Source: Maribacter sp. (GTDB lineage Bacteria > Bacteroidota > Bacteroidia > Flavobacteriales > Flavobacteriaceae). Taken from it: a DNA stretch of 48,668 nt. Positions 25,560 to 33,461 of this stretch are shown piece by piece. The DNA lies in assembly GCA_024228355.1 (NCBI GenBank), contig JAAETN010000207.1, positions 1-48,668 on the forward strand, in the 5' to 3' direction. Both the position numbers and the translations under genes were made by a program. Below the pieces are notes generated by a model, which searched no databases, had not been told where the DNA came from, and saw only the letters and a program-made list of their open reading frames with translations. Position 1 is the stretch's first letter. Each line of letters begins with the position of its first letter.

Positions 25560-27680
25560 ATGCGATTCGCCAAACACCTTTTCCCAGTTTTAGTTCTCTG
25601 TTTTACACTTTTATTCCTTGTTAATTGCAAAAAATCAAATCACAAGGCAGCTTCCTATGTCACTTGGTCAGATTATCTTGGCGATTCAGGGCGCAGTCAT
25701 TTTTCAACTTTATCCGAAATTACACCACAGAATGTTACGGATCTTAAAGTGGCTTGGAGCTATGAAGCGCCAGATTGGGGACAAATGCAAATGAATCCAA
25801 TTATTGTTGACAGTGTGCTTTATGGAGTTACAGCCGCTTTGCGTGTATTTGCCTTGAACGCAGCAACTGGAGAGGAACTCTGGCGTTTTGGTGATTCATT
25901 ACAGGTATGGCATTCAACGAGTCGTGGAGTTTCATATTGGCATAACGGCAATGACAAACGTATTTTATTTAGTAGGGGGTCCGATTTGTATGCTTTGGAC
26001 GCTTCGACCGGTAAGCCTATCAGTAGTTTTGGAAATGTAGGCAAGATAGATATGCGTTCAGGTCTCCCGGAGAGTGATAAGGATAAGTTCGTAATCTCAA
26101 ATACACCGGGTACAGTATATAAAGATTTGATTGTAATGCCTCTACGACTTTCAGAGGGTATTGATGCCGCTCAAGGGGATATCATGGCTTTCAACATTAT
26201 CACGGGGTCCCTGGAATGGGTCTTTCATCCCATACCTTATCCTGGGGAAGGGGGATATGAAACTTGGGAAGATAAAAACGCTTACCAAAACGAATTGGTA
26301 GGTGCGGCCAACAATTGGGCAGGAATGGCAGTCGATGAGGATTTGGAAATCATATATATACCAACAGGATCCGCGGCTCCTGATTTCTTTGGCGGAATGC
26401 GAAAAGGAAGTAATTTATATTCCGATTGCCTGTTGGCCTTGAATGCAAATACTGGCGAACGAATCTGGCATTTTCAGTTTACCCATCATGATATGTGGGA
26501 TAGAGATCCCCCGGCCCCACCTAATCTGTTGATGGTGGAACGAAATGGAAAAAAGATTCCAGCTGTGGCACAGGTGACCAAACAAGGCTATGTCTATGTT
26601 TTTGACAGAAGATCTGGGGAGCCACTTTTCGATATTGAAGAAAGACCTGTGCCCAGATCACGATTAAAAGGTGAAGAAGCGTGGCCCACACAACCTTTTC
26701 CCGTTGCACCCAAACCTTTTGCTCGACAGTCCATTGATATTACAGAGGATGATGTAAGTCCGTATGCAGAAAATAAAGAAGAGCTAATAGGAGTACTTAA
26801 AATGGTCGATAAACGAATATACGCACCGCCTAGCGTTGATCCTGTCTTACTTTTTCCAGGGTACGATGGAGCGGCTGAATGGGGAGGTACGGCAGCGGAC
26901 CCGGAAGACGGTATCATATATGTAAATTCAAACGAAATGCCCTGGATCATGCAAATGGAAGAAGTTGATGAAAAAAGTAATGCAGCCTCATTAGGGGAAC
27001 AGGTTTATAGTGATAATTGTGTAATCTGCCATAAAGCAGATAGATCTGGAATTGAATTAAGTGGATTTCCGTCGCTAATTGGTTTAAAAGCTTCTAAAAG
27101 CAAGGAAGAGGTTGCTTTACAAATCAGCCAAGGGAAAGGAATGATGACAGGTTTTCCAGAAATCTCAGGAAATGAAATGGATGCCCTATTGAATTTCCTG
27201 TTTGATGAAAACGATAAACAGGAGGTCGTTACTGAAAAGTCAACCCCTTATCCTTTACCCTATAAGCACAAGGGGTACAACAAATTTTTCGACAGTAATG
27301 GCAATCCTGGGATTACACCGCCATGGGGGACCCTACATGCCATTGATTTAAATACCGGTGAGTATATTTGGTCTATCCCGTTCGGTGAAACGCTTTCCTT
27401 AAAAGAAAAAGGAATAACAGGAACGGGGTGCGAAAATTATGGAGGTCCGGTGGTAACCGAAAACGGATTGCTTTTTATAGGAGCAACCAAAGATGGCTAT
27501 TTTAGGGTATTTGATAAACACAATGGTAAATTGTTGTGGGAATACAAATTGCCTGCAGCCGCATTCGCAACGCCTGCCATGTACCAGGTTAATGGCAAAC
27601 AATATATTGCCATTGCCTGTGGTGGCGAAAAATTGGGTACCGAAAAAGGAAATCAAATAATCGCTTTCGCTTTGGAATAG
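25560..27680 (+). CDS. PQQ-dependent dehydrogenase (membrane glucose dehydrogenase type) with inserted cytochrome c domain, lipoprotein
   Basis: The 706-residue protein begins with a lipobox (FLVNC, Cys23). Eight-blade propeller repeats run from about 35 to 460 and resume from about 560 to 706. They include HHDMWDRDPPAPPNL at 309-323, close to HHDLWDMD in membrane glucose dehydrogenases, GAAEWGG at 437-443 and GGPVVTENGLLFIGATKD near the end. Between the blades lies a cytochrome c domain at about 475-555 with the haem motif CVICH at 487-491 and a Met ligand candidate at 528-529. Electrons from a sugar or alcohol would pass directly to this haem. There is no N-terminal membrane domain as in E. 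coli Gcd. The substrate is unknown. No pqqA, C, D or E gene is in view, so cofactor supply is undetermined. Confidence 0.9.
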   Translation: MRFAKHLFPVLVLCFTLLFLVNCKKSNHKAASYVTWSDYLGDSGRSHFSTLSEITPQNVTDLKVAWSYEAPDWGQMQMNPIIVDSVLYGVTAALRVFALNAATGEELWRFGDSLQVWHSTSRGVSYWHNGNDKRILFSRGSDLYALDASTGKPISSFGNVGKIDMRSGLPESDKDKFVISNTPGTVYKDLIVMPLRLSEGIDAAQGDIMAFNIITGSLEWVFHPIPYPGEGGYETWEDKNAYQNELVGAANNWAGMAVDEDLEIIYIPTGSAAPDFFGGMRKGSNLYSDCLLALNANTGERIWHFQFTHHDMWDRDPPAPPNLLMVERNGKKIPAVAQVTKQGYVYVFDRRSGEPLFDIEERPVPRSRLKGEEAWPTQPFPVAPKPFARQSIDITEDDVSPYAENKEELIGVLKMVDKRIYAPPSVDPVLLFPGYDGAAEWGGTAADPEDGIIYVNSNEMPWIMQMEEVDEKSNAASLGEQVYSDNCVICHKADRSGIELSGFPSLIGLKASKSKEEVALQISQGKGMMTGFPEISGNEMDALLNFLFDENDKQEVVTEKSTPYPLPYKHKGYNKFFDSNGNPGITPPWGTLHAIDLNTGEYIWSIPFGETLSLKEKGITGTGCENYGGPVVTENGLLFIGATKDGYFRVFDKHNGKLLWEYKLPAAAFATPAMYQVNGKQYIAIACGGEKLGTEKGNQIIAFALE

Positions 27681-27684
27681 TTAG

Positions 27685-29238
27685 TTATTGTTCGCATTTC
27701 AATTCCTTAAACCCACCCCCATCACGAACAAGCATTTGGTATTCCTTTATTTTTTCTTCCAAGTCATAATTTTCAAATTGGTAGTCTGGGGTATACAAGA
27801 CCTCATCCCAATAGTTGGTTTGAGGTTGAGTGGCCCTTAAATCATTGGTTTCAATCATCCATTTTTTAAGTTTCTCTCTTAGGTTTTTTAATGCTTTTTC
27901 GTATTCTGTGTTTTCAATTTCGTTTTTTAGATTATATGGGTCATTGGCTAGTACATATAACTCTTCTGCAGGTCTTTTGCTAAACGCTAGTTCAAAATAG
28001 TCCTTGTCGGTAGGTTTGCCCTCCATGGCCATAATCAAGAACTTGGAAATAGAATTGTCGATATCGCCGTACTGCCCTACAGATTGATGTACTTGAGGAT
28101 CACCGGCAGGCCAACGGCCCGGTTCAAAATTCCTGATATAAAGAAAATCCTTGGTGCGGATTGCTCGTGACGGATAACTCAAATTACCTTTCCGCACATT
28201 CGCATGGCGTTCGCGCTCTAAAAAAACCATATTTCTATCCACTTTTGGGAGATTTTCATTAAATAATTCCAATAAACTACTCCCACTAAATTCTTCGGGG
28301 ATTTCCAAACTAGCGGCTTCTAAAAAAGTGGGGGCAAAATCGACAAAATTCATAAATGCTTTTATTCGCTTACCTCCTTCGATGTGACCTTTCCAATACA
28401 TGGTCAAGGGCATTCTCGTACCATAATCATAAAGTGTTGCCTTGGCACGTGGAAAAGGCATGCCATTATCGCTGGTCATAACAATGAGTGTGTTTTCCAA
28501 CAGCCCTTTTTTTCTTAACAGTTCAATAATATTGCCAGATTCGCGATCAAAGCGCTCTACTTCAAAATAATAGTCCATTATGTCGTTTCGTACGCAGAGA
28601 TTGTCTGGAAGAAACCCAGGGACTGATACATTGCCCGTATCCATACCACTTTTTGCACCGGTATTGATCTCATAGACACGATGTGGGTCTTGACTCCCGA
28701 ACCAATAAGCAAAGGATTGGCCTTCCTTTTTATCCTGTAAAAAAGTTTTAAAATCCGGGTAATCCTTTCCCGCGGGATTGTGCTCGTATCCCCCATTTTC
28801 AAAATTACCCGGACCCCAACCTTTTCTACTCTTTCCAGTATGATAACCAGCATCCTGTAGTAGGGAAATCCAATTCGGGAATTTACTGGGAATAACCGAC
28901 CAAAGATTTCCCGCACTTTCCAACTGATGCGGATAACGTCCCAAAAGAATGCTTGCTCTTGATGGAGAACAGGAAGGCGCCGCACAGTATGCATTTTCGA
29001 AACGTACACCCTTGTCAGACAATGCATCAAAAGTTGGGGTCCTAACGGTTTGATCCCCATAGACTCCGGCATGCGGGTACGACCAATCATCAGCAATTAG
29101 AAAAACGATATTGGGCCTTTTGGACGATTTACTGTCTTGTATCGGCGTTCTAACAGTACTTCCTGATAATAACCCTGTCAAGGTAGCTACAAGGACTAAT
29201 TTTACGAACTTGTTAACTGAAGTGGTTGGTCTTTTCAT
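27685..29238 (-). CDS. Type I sulfatase, exported
   Basis: I start at the ATG at 29238 (MKRPTTSVNKFVKLVLV), giving 517 residues with a signal sequence; an in-frame ATG at 29313 adds 25 residues without signal character. The sulfatase core has NIVFLIADDW (metal Asp50, Asp51) and CSPSR, in which Cys90 is the residue oxidised to formylglycine. The pattern DDWSYPHAGVYGD resembles the subfamily often labelled heparan N-sulfatase (S1_8). It should remove sulfate from a carbohydrate in the periplasm. The maturase gene is not in view. It converges with the quinoprotein gene (4 bases apart) and is divergent from the Gfo/Idh gene with only 37 bases between start codons. Subfamily assignment is tentative. 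Confidence 0.9.
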   Translation of the reverse strand: MKRPTTSVNKFVKLVLVATLTGLLSGSTVRTPIQDSKSSKRPNIVFLIADDWSYPHAGVYGDQTVRTPTFDALSDKGVRFENAYCAAPSCSPSRASILLGRYPHQLESAGNLWSVIPSKFPNWISLLQDAGYHTGKSRKGWGPGNFENGGYEHNPAGKDYPDFKTFLQDKKEGQSFAYWFGSQDPHRVYEINTGAKSGMDTGNVSVPGFLPDNLCVRNDIMDYYFEVERFDRESGNIIELLRKKGLLENTLIVMTSDNGMPFPRAKATLYDYGTRMPLTMYWKGHIEGGKRIKAFMNFVDFAPTFLEAASLEIPEEFSGSSLLELFNENLPKVDRNMVFLERERHANVRKGNLSYPSRAIRTKDFLYIRNFEPGRWPAGDPQVHQSVGQYGDIDNSISKFLIMAMEGKPTDKDYFELAFSKRPAEELYVLANDPYNLKNEIENTEYEKALKNLREKLKKWMIETNDLRATQPQTNYWDEVLYTPDYQFENYDLEEKIKEYQMLVRDGGGFKELKCEQ

Positions 29239-29275
29239 TCGCTTTTCATACTTTCCATTAAATATACAAGAGAAT

Positions 29276-30337
29276 ATGGATAAAATAAAAGTATTAATCG
29301 TTGGCTGTGGCAATATGGGAGCATCCCATGCACGTGCCTATCACCAATTAGATGGTTTTGAAATCGTAGGACTCATTAGTCGAAAACCCGAGAGTAGGGA
29401 AAAATTGTCTAAGGAATTGGGCGGATATCCAACTTTTAGCAATTATGAATCCGCCTTGCAGACGACAAAGCCAGATGCAGTTTCCATCAACACCTATCCG
29501 GATACCCATGCCGATTACATAAGGGCGGCATTGCATGCCAATGCCCATGTTTTCGTTGAAAAACCCTTGGCATTAACCGTTACAGCCGCTGAGGAATTGG
29601 TGGAATTGGCAAAGAGAAAAAACAAAAAAATGGTCGTAGGCTATATTCTCAGGGTGCACCCTGCTTGGACCAAATTTGTCGAAATTGCTCGCAAACTTGG
29701 TAAACCTCTGGTCATGCGTATGAACCTGAATCAACAAAGTTCCGGCGACAAGTGGTATACCCATAAACAATTGATGCGTTCTATGTCTCCTATTGTGGAC
29801 TGCGGAGTACATTATGTTGATATTATGTGTTTGATGACAAAATCAGTTCCCATTAGTGTAAGTGCCATTGGTGCAAACCTTTCCGATGAAATTTCGGAAT
29901 CCATGTATAATTATGGCCAGTTACAAGTACGTTTTAAAGACGGGTCTGTGGGCTGGTACGAAGCAGGTTGGGGGCCCATGATAAGTGAAACTGCAGTATT
30001 TATCAAGGATGTTATTGGGCCCAAAGGTTCAGTTTCAATTTCCGATGAAATCAAAGGTGAATCACAGGATATTGAGGGCCATACTAAAACAGGTGGCCTC
30101 AAGCTACATCATGCTGCGTTGGATGATAAAGGCAGTTTTATTAAAAAGGATGATTTTGTAAGCACGGCAGATGAGCCTGATCACGACGCACTCTGCCGAT
30201 TGGAACAGGAATTTTTTCTAAATGCCATTTCAAAAAATCTTGATTTAAGCAACCATCTTACGGATGCCGTGAATAGCCTTCGTATTGTTTTGGCTGCCGA
30301 TGAATCCTTCAGAACGGGTAAAACTGTTGAATTATAG
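29276..30337 (+). CDS. Gfo/Idh/MocA family NAD(P)-dependent oxidoreductase
   Basis: The start is the ATG at 29276 (MDKIKVLIVGCGNMG), giving 353 residues; the frame is open further upstream but across the sulfatase start, so that part is not coding. The dinucleotide-binding loop GCGNMG is at residues 10-15 and the family motif EKPLALTV near 100. The C-terminal half is the usual alpha/beta domain (DCGVHYVDIM). Members oxidise or reduce sugars, inositols and their derivatives. No signal peptide is seen. The neighbouring DUF1080 and GH20 genes suggest a part in breaking down unusual sugars through 3-keto intermediates, which is inference only. Confidence 0.9.
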   Translation: MDKIKVLIVGCGNMGASHARAYHQLDGFEIVGLISRKPESREKLSKELGGYPTFSNYESALQTTKPDAVSINTYPDTHADYIRAALHANAHVFVEKPLALTVTAAEELVELAKRKNKKMVVGYILRVHPAWTKFVEIARKLGKPLVMRMNLNQQSSGDKWYTHKQLMRSMSPIVDCGVHYVDIMCLMTKSVPISVSAIGANLSDEISESMYNYGQLQVRFKDGSVGWYEAGWGPMISETAVFIKDVIGPKGSVSISDEIKGESQDIEGHTKTGGLKLHHAALDDKGSFIKKDDFVSTADEPDHDALCRLEQEFFLNAISKNLDLSNHLTDAVNSLRIVLAADESFRTGKTVEL

Positions 30338-30381
30338 ATTAATCCTTGAAAACGGGAGTTTTTGCCAGATTGATCAATCCA

Positions 30382-31536
30382 TTAGTTTCTTCTTTCAAAA
30401 ATGCGCTTGGTACGCAGATAGCGGTTCAGGTTATATTCGTCGTAGTTTTTGGAAGTCTTGTCCATACTACTTATGCGCACCCTGCCAGAGGCATGGATAA
30501 ATTCATCGTCACCAATCCACATACCAACATGTACAACTTTCTCGGCAGTAGAGTCAGTAGCCTTCTTGCCAAAGAACAATAGGTCTCCCTTGACCAGATT
30601 ATCAAAATTCTTAGTTGAGTCTATAGCCATGCCGGTGTGTACTTGTTGGGAGGCATCCCGGGGAATGACCATTCCGTTTAAAAAATAGATGGTCTTTGTA
30701 AAGCCACTACAATCAACTCCCTTGGTCGATGTCCCGCCCCAGAGATAGGGCACGCCAATCATAGTCTTTCCCGTAGCAACCAAGGTTTCAACGGTAGGGT
30801 TTAGGATTTTTAGCCATGTATCATAAGATTCCGCCTCGTTTTTTCGAACATAGGCATTGCGACCATCCGGAAATCGTACCATATAGTATTGGTCAGTATA
30901 CCGTAAGAGGGTCAATAGGTTCCCGGCGGTTAAATCGGAAACAATAGTCGCGTTTTCATCAGGATCTGAATAGGCATGGCCGTAGGTATGGGTGTAGATC
31001 ATTTTTTTATCATTCTCCCAATTCTCTGCCTTCTGTTCATCGACCAATTCTATGCCTCCGGCGTCTACCCATGCCAAATACTTGTCCGGGGTTTGTACAT
31101 AAAACCAATCACCCTCCTGTTTGTAAACCTTTACAATGGTTCCTAAAGTGGCTTGGGTTGCCAATTCTGCAGAGTGACTGGGATTGCTTCGCAAATTAGA
31201 CACCGAATTATTGATAATGGCCCTGGTTTTTTTTCCAAGATAATCTGCCGGTAACAGCTGTATGCTATCTATAAAGGCAATGCTATCAGCTGCTAAACGC
31301 GTCTTCAAAGCTTTTAGGGCCTCTGGAAGGTTAGTTTCACCCTTTAAAACATACTTATCGGTATTTTTAATGGCATTAACATCGAATAGGGCCACGCGCT
31401 TATCGGGTGCATATTCGGCTTTAATCTCAGTAAGTATAAGCTGCATGGGGCCTTTAGGCTTGTTCGAACCATCTTTGCAACCAAATAGTAGAAAGAAAAT
31501 TGATGCGATTGCAAAAGTGTGACGTATTGCTTTCAT
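30382..31536 (-). CDS. NlpC/P60 family peptidoglycan endopeptidase with SH3 domains, lipoprotein
   Basis: The start is the ATG at 31536 (MKAIRHTFAIASIFFLLFGC), giving 384 residues with Cys20 as the lipidated residue. SH3-like domains lie between about 110 and 260 (SNLRSNPSHSAELAT, GNLLTLLRYTDQYYMV). The catalytic domain follows: Cys in GVDCSGFTK, His in VVHVGMWIG and a third polar residue in FIHASG. Enzymes of this type cut the gamma-D-Glu to diaminopimelate bond in muropeptides or the wall. It is convergent with the Gfo/Idh gene and divergent from the DNA methyltransferase gene (117 bases). Upstream residues 1-24 of the longer frame look non-coding. Confidence 0.92.
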   Translation of the reverse strand: MKAIRHTFAIASIFFLLFGCKDGSNKPKGPMQLILTEIKAEYAPDKRVALFDVNAIKNTDKYVLKGETNLPEALKALKTRLAADSIAFIDSIQLLPADYLGKKTRAIINNSVSNLRSNPSHSAELATQATLGTIVKVYKQEGDWFYVQTPDKYLAWVDAGGIELVDEQKAENWENDKKMIYTHTYGHAYSDPDENATIVSDLTAGNLLTLLRYTDQYYMVRFPDGRNAYVRKNEAESYDTWLKILNPTVETLVATGKTMIGVPYLWGGTSTKGVDCSGFTKTIYFLNGMVIPRDASQQVHTGMAIDSTKNFDNLVKGDLLFFGKKATDSTAEKVVHVGMWIGDDEFIHASGRVRISSMDKTSKNYDEYNLNRYLRTKRIFERRN

Positions 31537-31653
31537 TTTAATCCTTTGTTTTTGTAAAAATACGGATATTCCGTTATCAACTTTGATTGTGCCTATAATA
31601 TACCGCAAGGTCCCTAAATTAAAATTCGTCCTTTTTGATTATTTTCGCCTTGC

Positions 31654-32880
31654 ATGAAGAAACTACGGGTAATTGAGCTTTTTGCAGGGGTTGGAGGGTT
31701 TCGTCTAGGTCTCGAAAACACCGGCAATTATGAGATTGTGTGGTCCAATCAATGGGAGCCATCAACCAAGACGCAACATGCGTCTATGGTCTACGAGGCC
31801 CGTTTTGGCCCTGAAAACCATAGCAATAGTGATATTTCTGAAGTGCCAACCTCTGAAATACCGGATGCAGATGTATTGGTTGGTGGTTTTCCTTGCCAAG
31901 ACTATTCTGTCGCCACTACCTTGCAAAACTCTAAAGGATTGATAGGGAAAAAAGGGGTTTTATGGTGGTCTATACATCGAATCCTATCGGAAAAAGCAAA
32001 TCCCCCTAAATATTTATTCCTTGAAAACGTTGATCGCCTCTTAAAATCGCCATCTTCCCAACGGGGGCGGGATTTTGCGATAATGCTCAAAAGTCTGGTC
32101 GATTTGGGCTATGCGGTAGAATGGCGGGTCATCAATGCAGCGGATTATGGGATGCCACAACGCCGTAGACGTGTGTTTTTCTTAGGATATCATAAAACTA
32201 CGCCTCTATATCAATCCTTGAATAAATCGAATAAAAAAGAGTGGGTCCGGCATTCAGGTGTGCTCTCCAAGGCCTTTCCGGTCAATACACTGCTTGAACA
32301 ATACAATGAATTTAGAATTGATGGTGACTTGGTTGAAATATCCGAACAATTCAACCTAGGGGAAGAACTATCCCCTTTTGCAAATAGTGGTGTGTTCATC
32401 AATGGAGAAGTGCATACAGCCAAAACAATTGCAAATTATAGCGGGTCAAGAACCGTGCTTGTCGATGTGCTGCAAAATGGGGAGGTAACTCCTGAGTTTT
32501 TCATTCCAATTGAGGATTATCCGAAATGGGAGTATTTAAAAGGGGCCAAAAAAGAGGTGCGTACCGCTAAAAACGGTTTTAAATATAACTATAGTGAAGG
32601 TGGAATGATTTTCCCAGATGCCTTGGATAATGCTTCGCGCACCATAATTACTGGGGAGGGCGGTAAAAGTCCGTCTAGATTCAAACATGTGGTACAAACA
32701 ACTAAAGGACTGCGCCGATTAACCCCAGTTGAACTGGAACGATTAAACATGTTCCCAGATAATCACACACAATTAGAGGGTATATCAGACGCTAAACGGG
32801 CCTTTTTTATGGGAAATGCTTTGGTAGTAGGTGTGGTAGCGCAAATCGCAAAAGTGCTTTACAGTAAAATCAATTGCTAG
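31654..32880 (+). CDS. DNA (cytosine-5)-methyltransferase, solitary
   Basis: The 408-residue protein has the cytosine-5 methylase motifs: motif I ELFAGVGGFRLGL at 8-20, motif IV GGFPCQDYS with the catalytic Cys81, motif VI LENVDRL near 123-129 and motif VIII near 166-173 (PQRRRRVFF). Motifs IX and X are at the C-terminus (LRRLTPVELERLNMFP, GNALVVGVVAQIA). The central variable part (about 190-320) should hold the target recognition domain. No restriction endonuclease, Vsr or specificity gene adjoins it. The gene is followed by a 581-base gene-free stretch that could be the scar of a lost partner, but I see no recognisable remnant. The recognition sequence cannot be inferred. Confidence 0.95.
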   Translation: MKKLRVIELFAGVGGFRLGLENTGNYEIVWSNQWEPSTKTQHASMVYEARFGPENHSNSDISEVPTSEIPDADVLVGGFPCQDYSVATTLQNSKGLIGKKGVLWWSIHRILSEKANPPKYLFLENVDRLLKSPSSQRGRDFAIMLKSLVDLGYAVEWRVINAADYGMPQRRRRVFFLGYHKTTPLYQSLNKSNKKEWVRHSGVLSKAFPVNTLLEQYNEFRIDGDLVEISEQFNLGEELSPFANSGVFINGEVHTAKTIANYSGSRTVLVDVLQNGEVTPEFFIPIEDYPKWEYLKGAKKEVRTAKNGFKYNYSEGGMIFPDALDNASRTIITGEGGKSPSRFKHVVQTTKGLRRLTPVELERLNMFPDNHTQLEGISDAKRAFFMGNALVVGVVAQIAKVLYSKINC

Positions 32881-33461
32881 GGTTTCGTCCTAAAAGAAGT
32901 AATAAAGTTGACTTTCAAGAAGAACGACAACTTTGGGTAGAATCGCATACTATTTACTAAAAAGTATCTGAAAACCTAATATTTGAATGCCTCAATACAC
33001 TGAAATGGCAACTCCAAGGCATAGACCTTGAATGTACTAAATGCACCTCCTAAAATGAGTAAGGAATTTTTGAAAAAGTGCTTAATTTGACCCTGAAACA
33101 CGATTATTTGATTGAAAACGGGATGGCCTAGCGTTTTTTATAATACTTTTCACCGACCACTTGGTTTGTACGCCATAAAATAGTCGCTTCATATTTCAAA
33201 ATACGTGCATTTCATCGATGAAGAAATACATGTTCGATGGTGTAGCAGTTTATAAAAGCTATTTTATTGGTTTGAAAAACCGACTAAGGAGTCTGTTTTG
33301 ACAAATAATGTATAATCACAGGACCTAAAAGAATATTGTAACTTATCAGATAATGTAGAAACATTTGAATTGCTCTAATTCCTATAAACATGAATTAAAA
33401 ATCTTAGATTCTCAATAAGCGAACCCATTATTTTTAATTGTGCCTTTCAACCAAAAAACCA
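32881..33461. other. Gene-free stretch after the DNA methyltransferase
   Basis: No frame longer than about 30 codons stands out on either strand across these 581 bases. A weak inverted repeat, AAAGTTG at 32904-32910 and CAACTTT at 32928-32934, follows the methyltransferase stop but lacks a T-run, so it is not called as a terminator. Short frames such as one near 33219 (MKKYMFDGVAVYKSYF) look like chance. The composition is AT-rich and unremarkable. Confidence 0.5.

Noticed and set aside
28578-29096. 172-residue minus-strand frame inside the sulfatase gene.
   Set aside because: It is an alternative frame of the well-supported sulfatase and matches no family I know.
32904-32934. Inverted repeat after the DNA methyltransferase as a terminator.
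   Set aside because: The stem is short, the loop long and there is no T-run.
33219-33302. Short frame MKKYMFDGVAVYKSYF in the gene-free stretch.
   Set aside because: Only 27 codons and no recognisable family; kept as non-coding.
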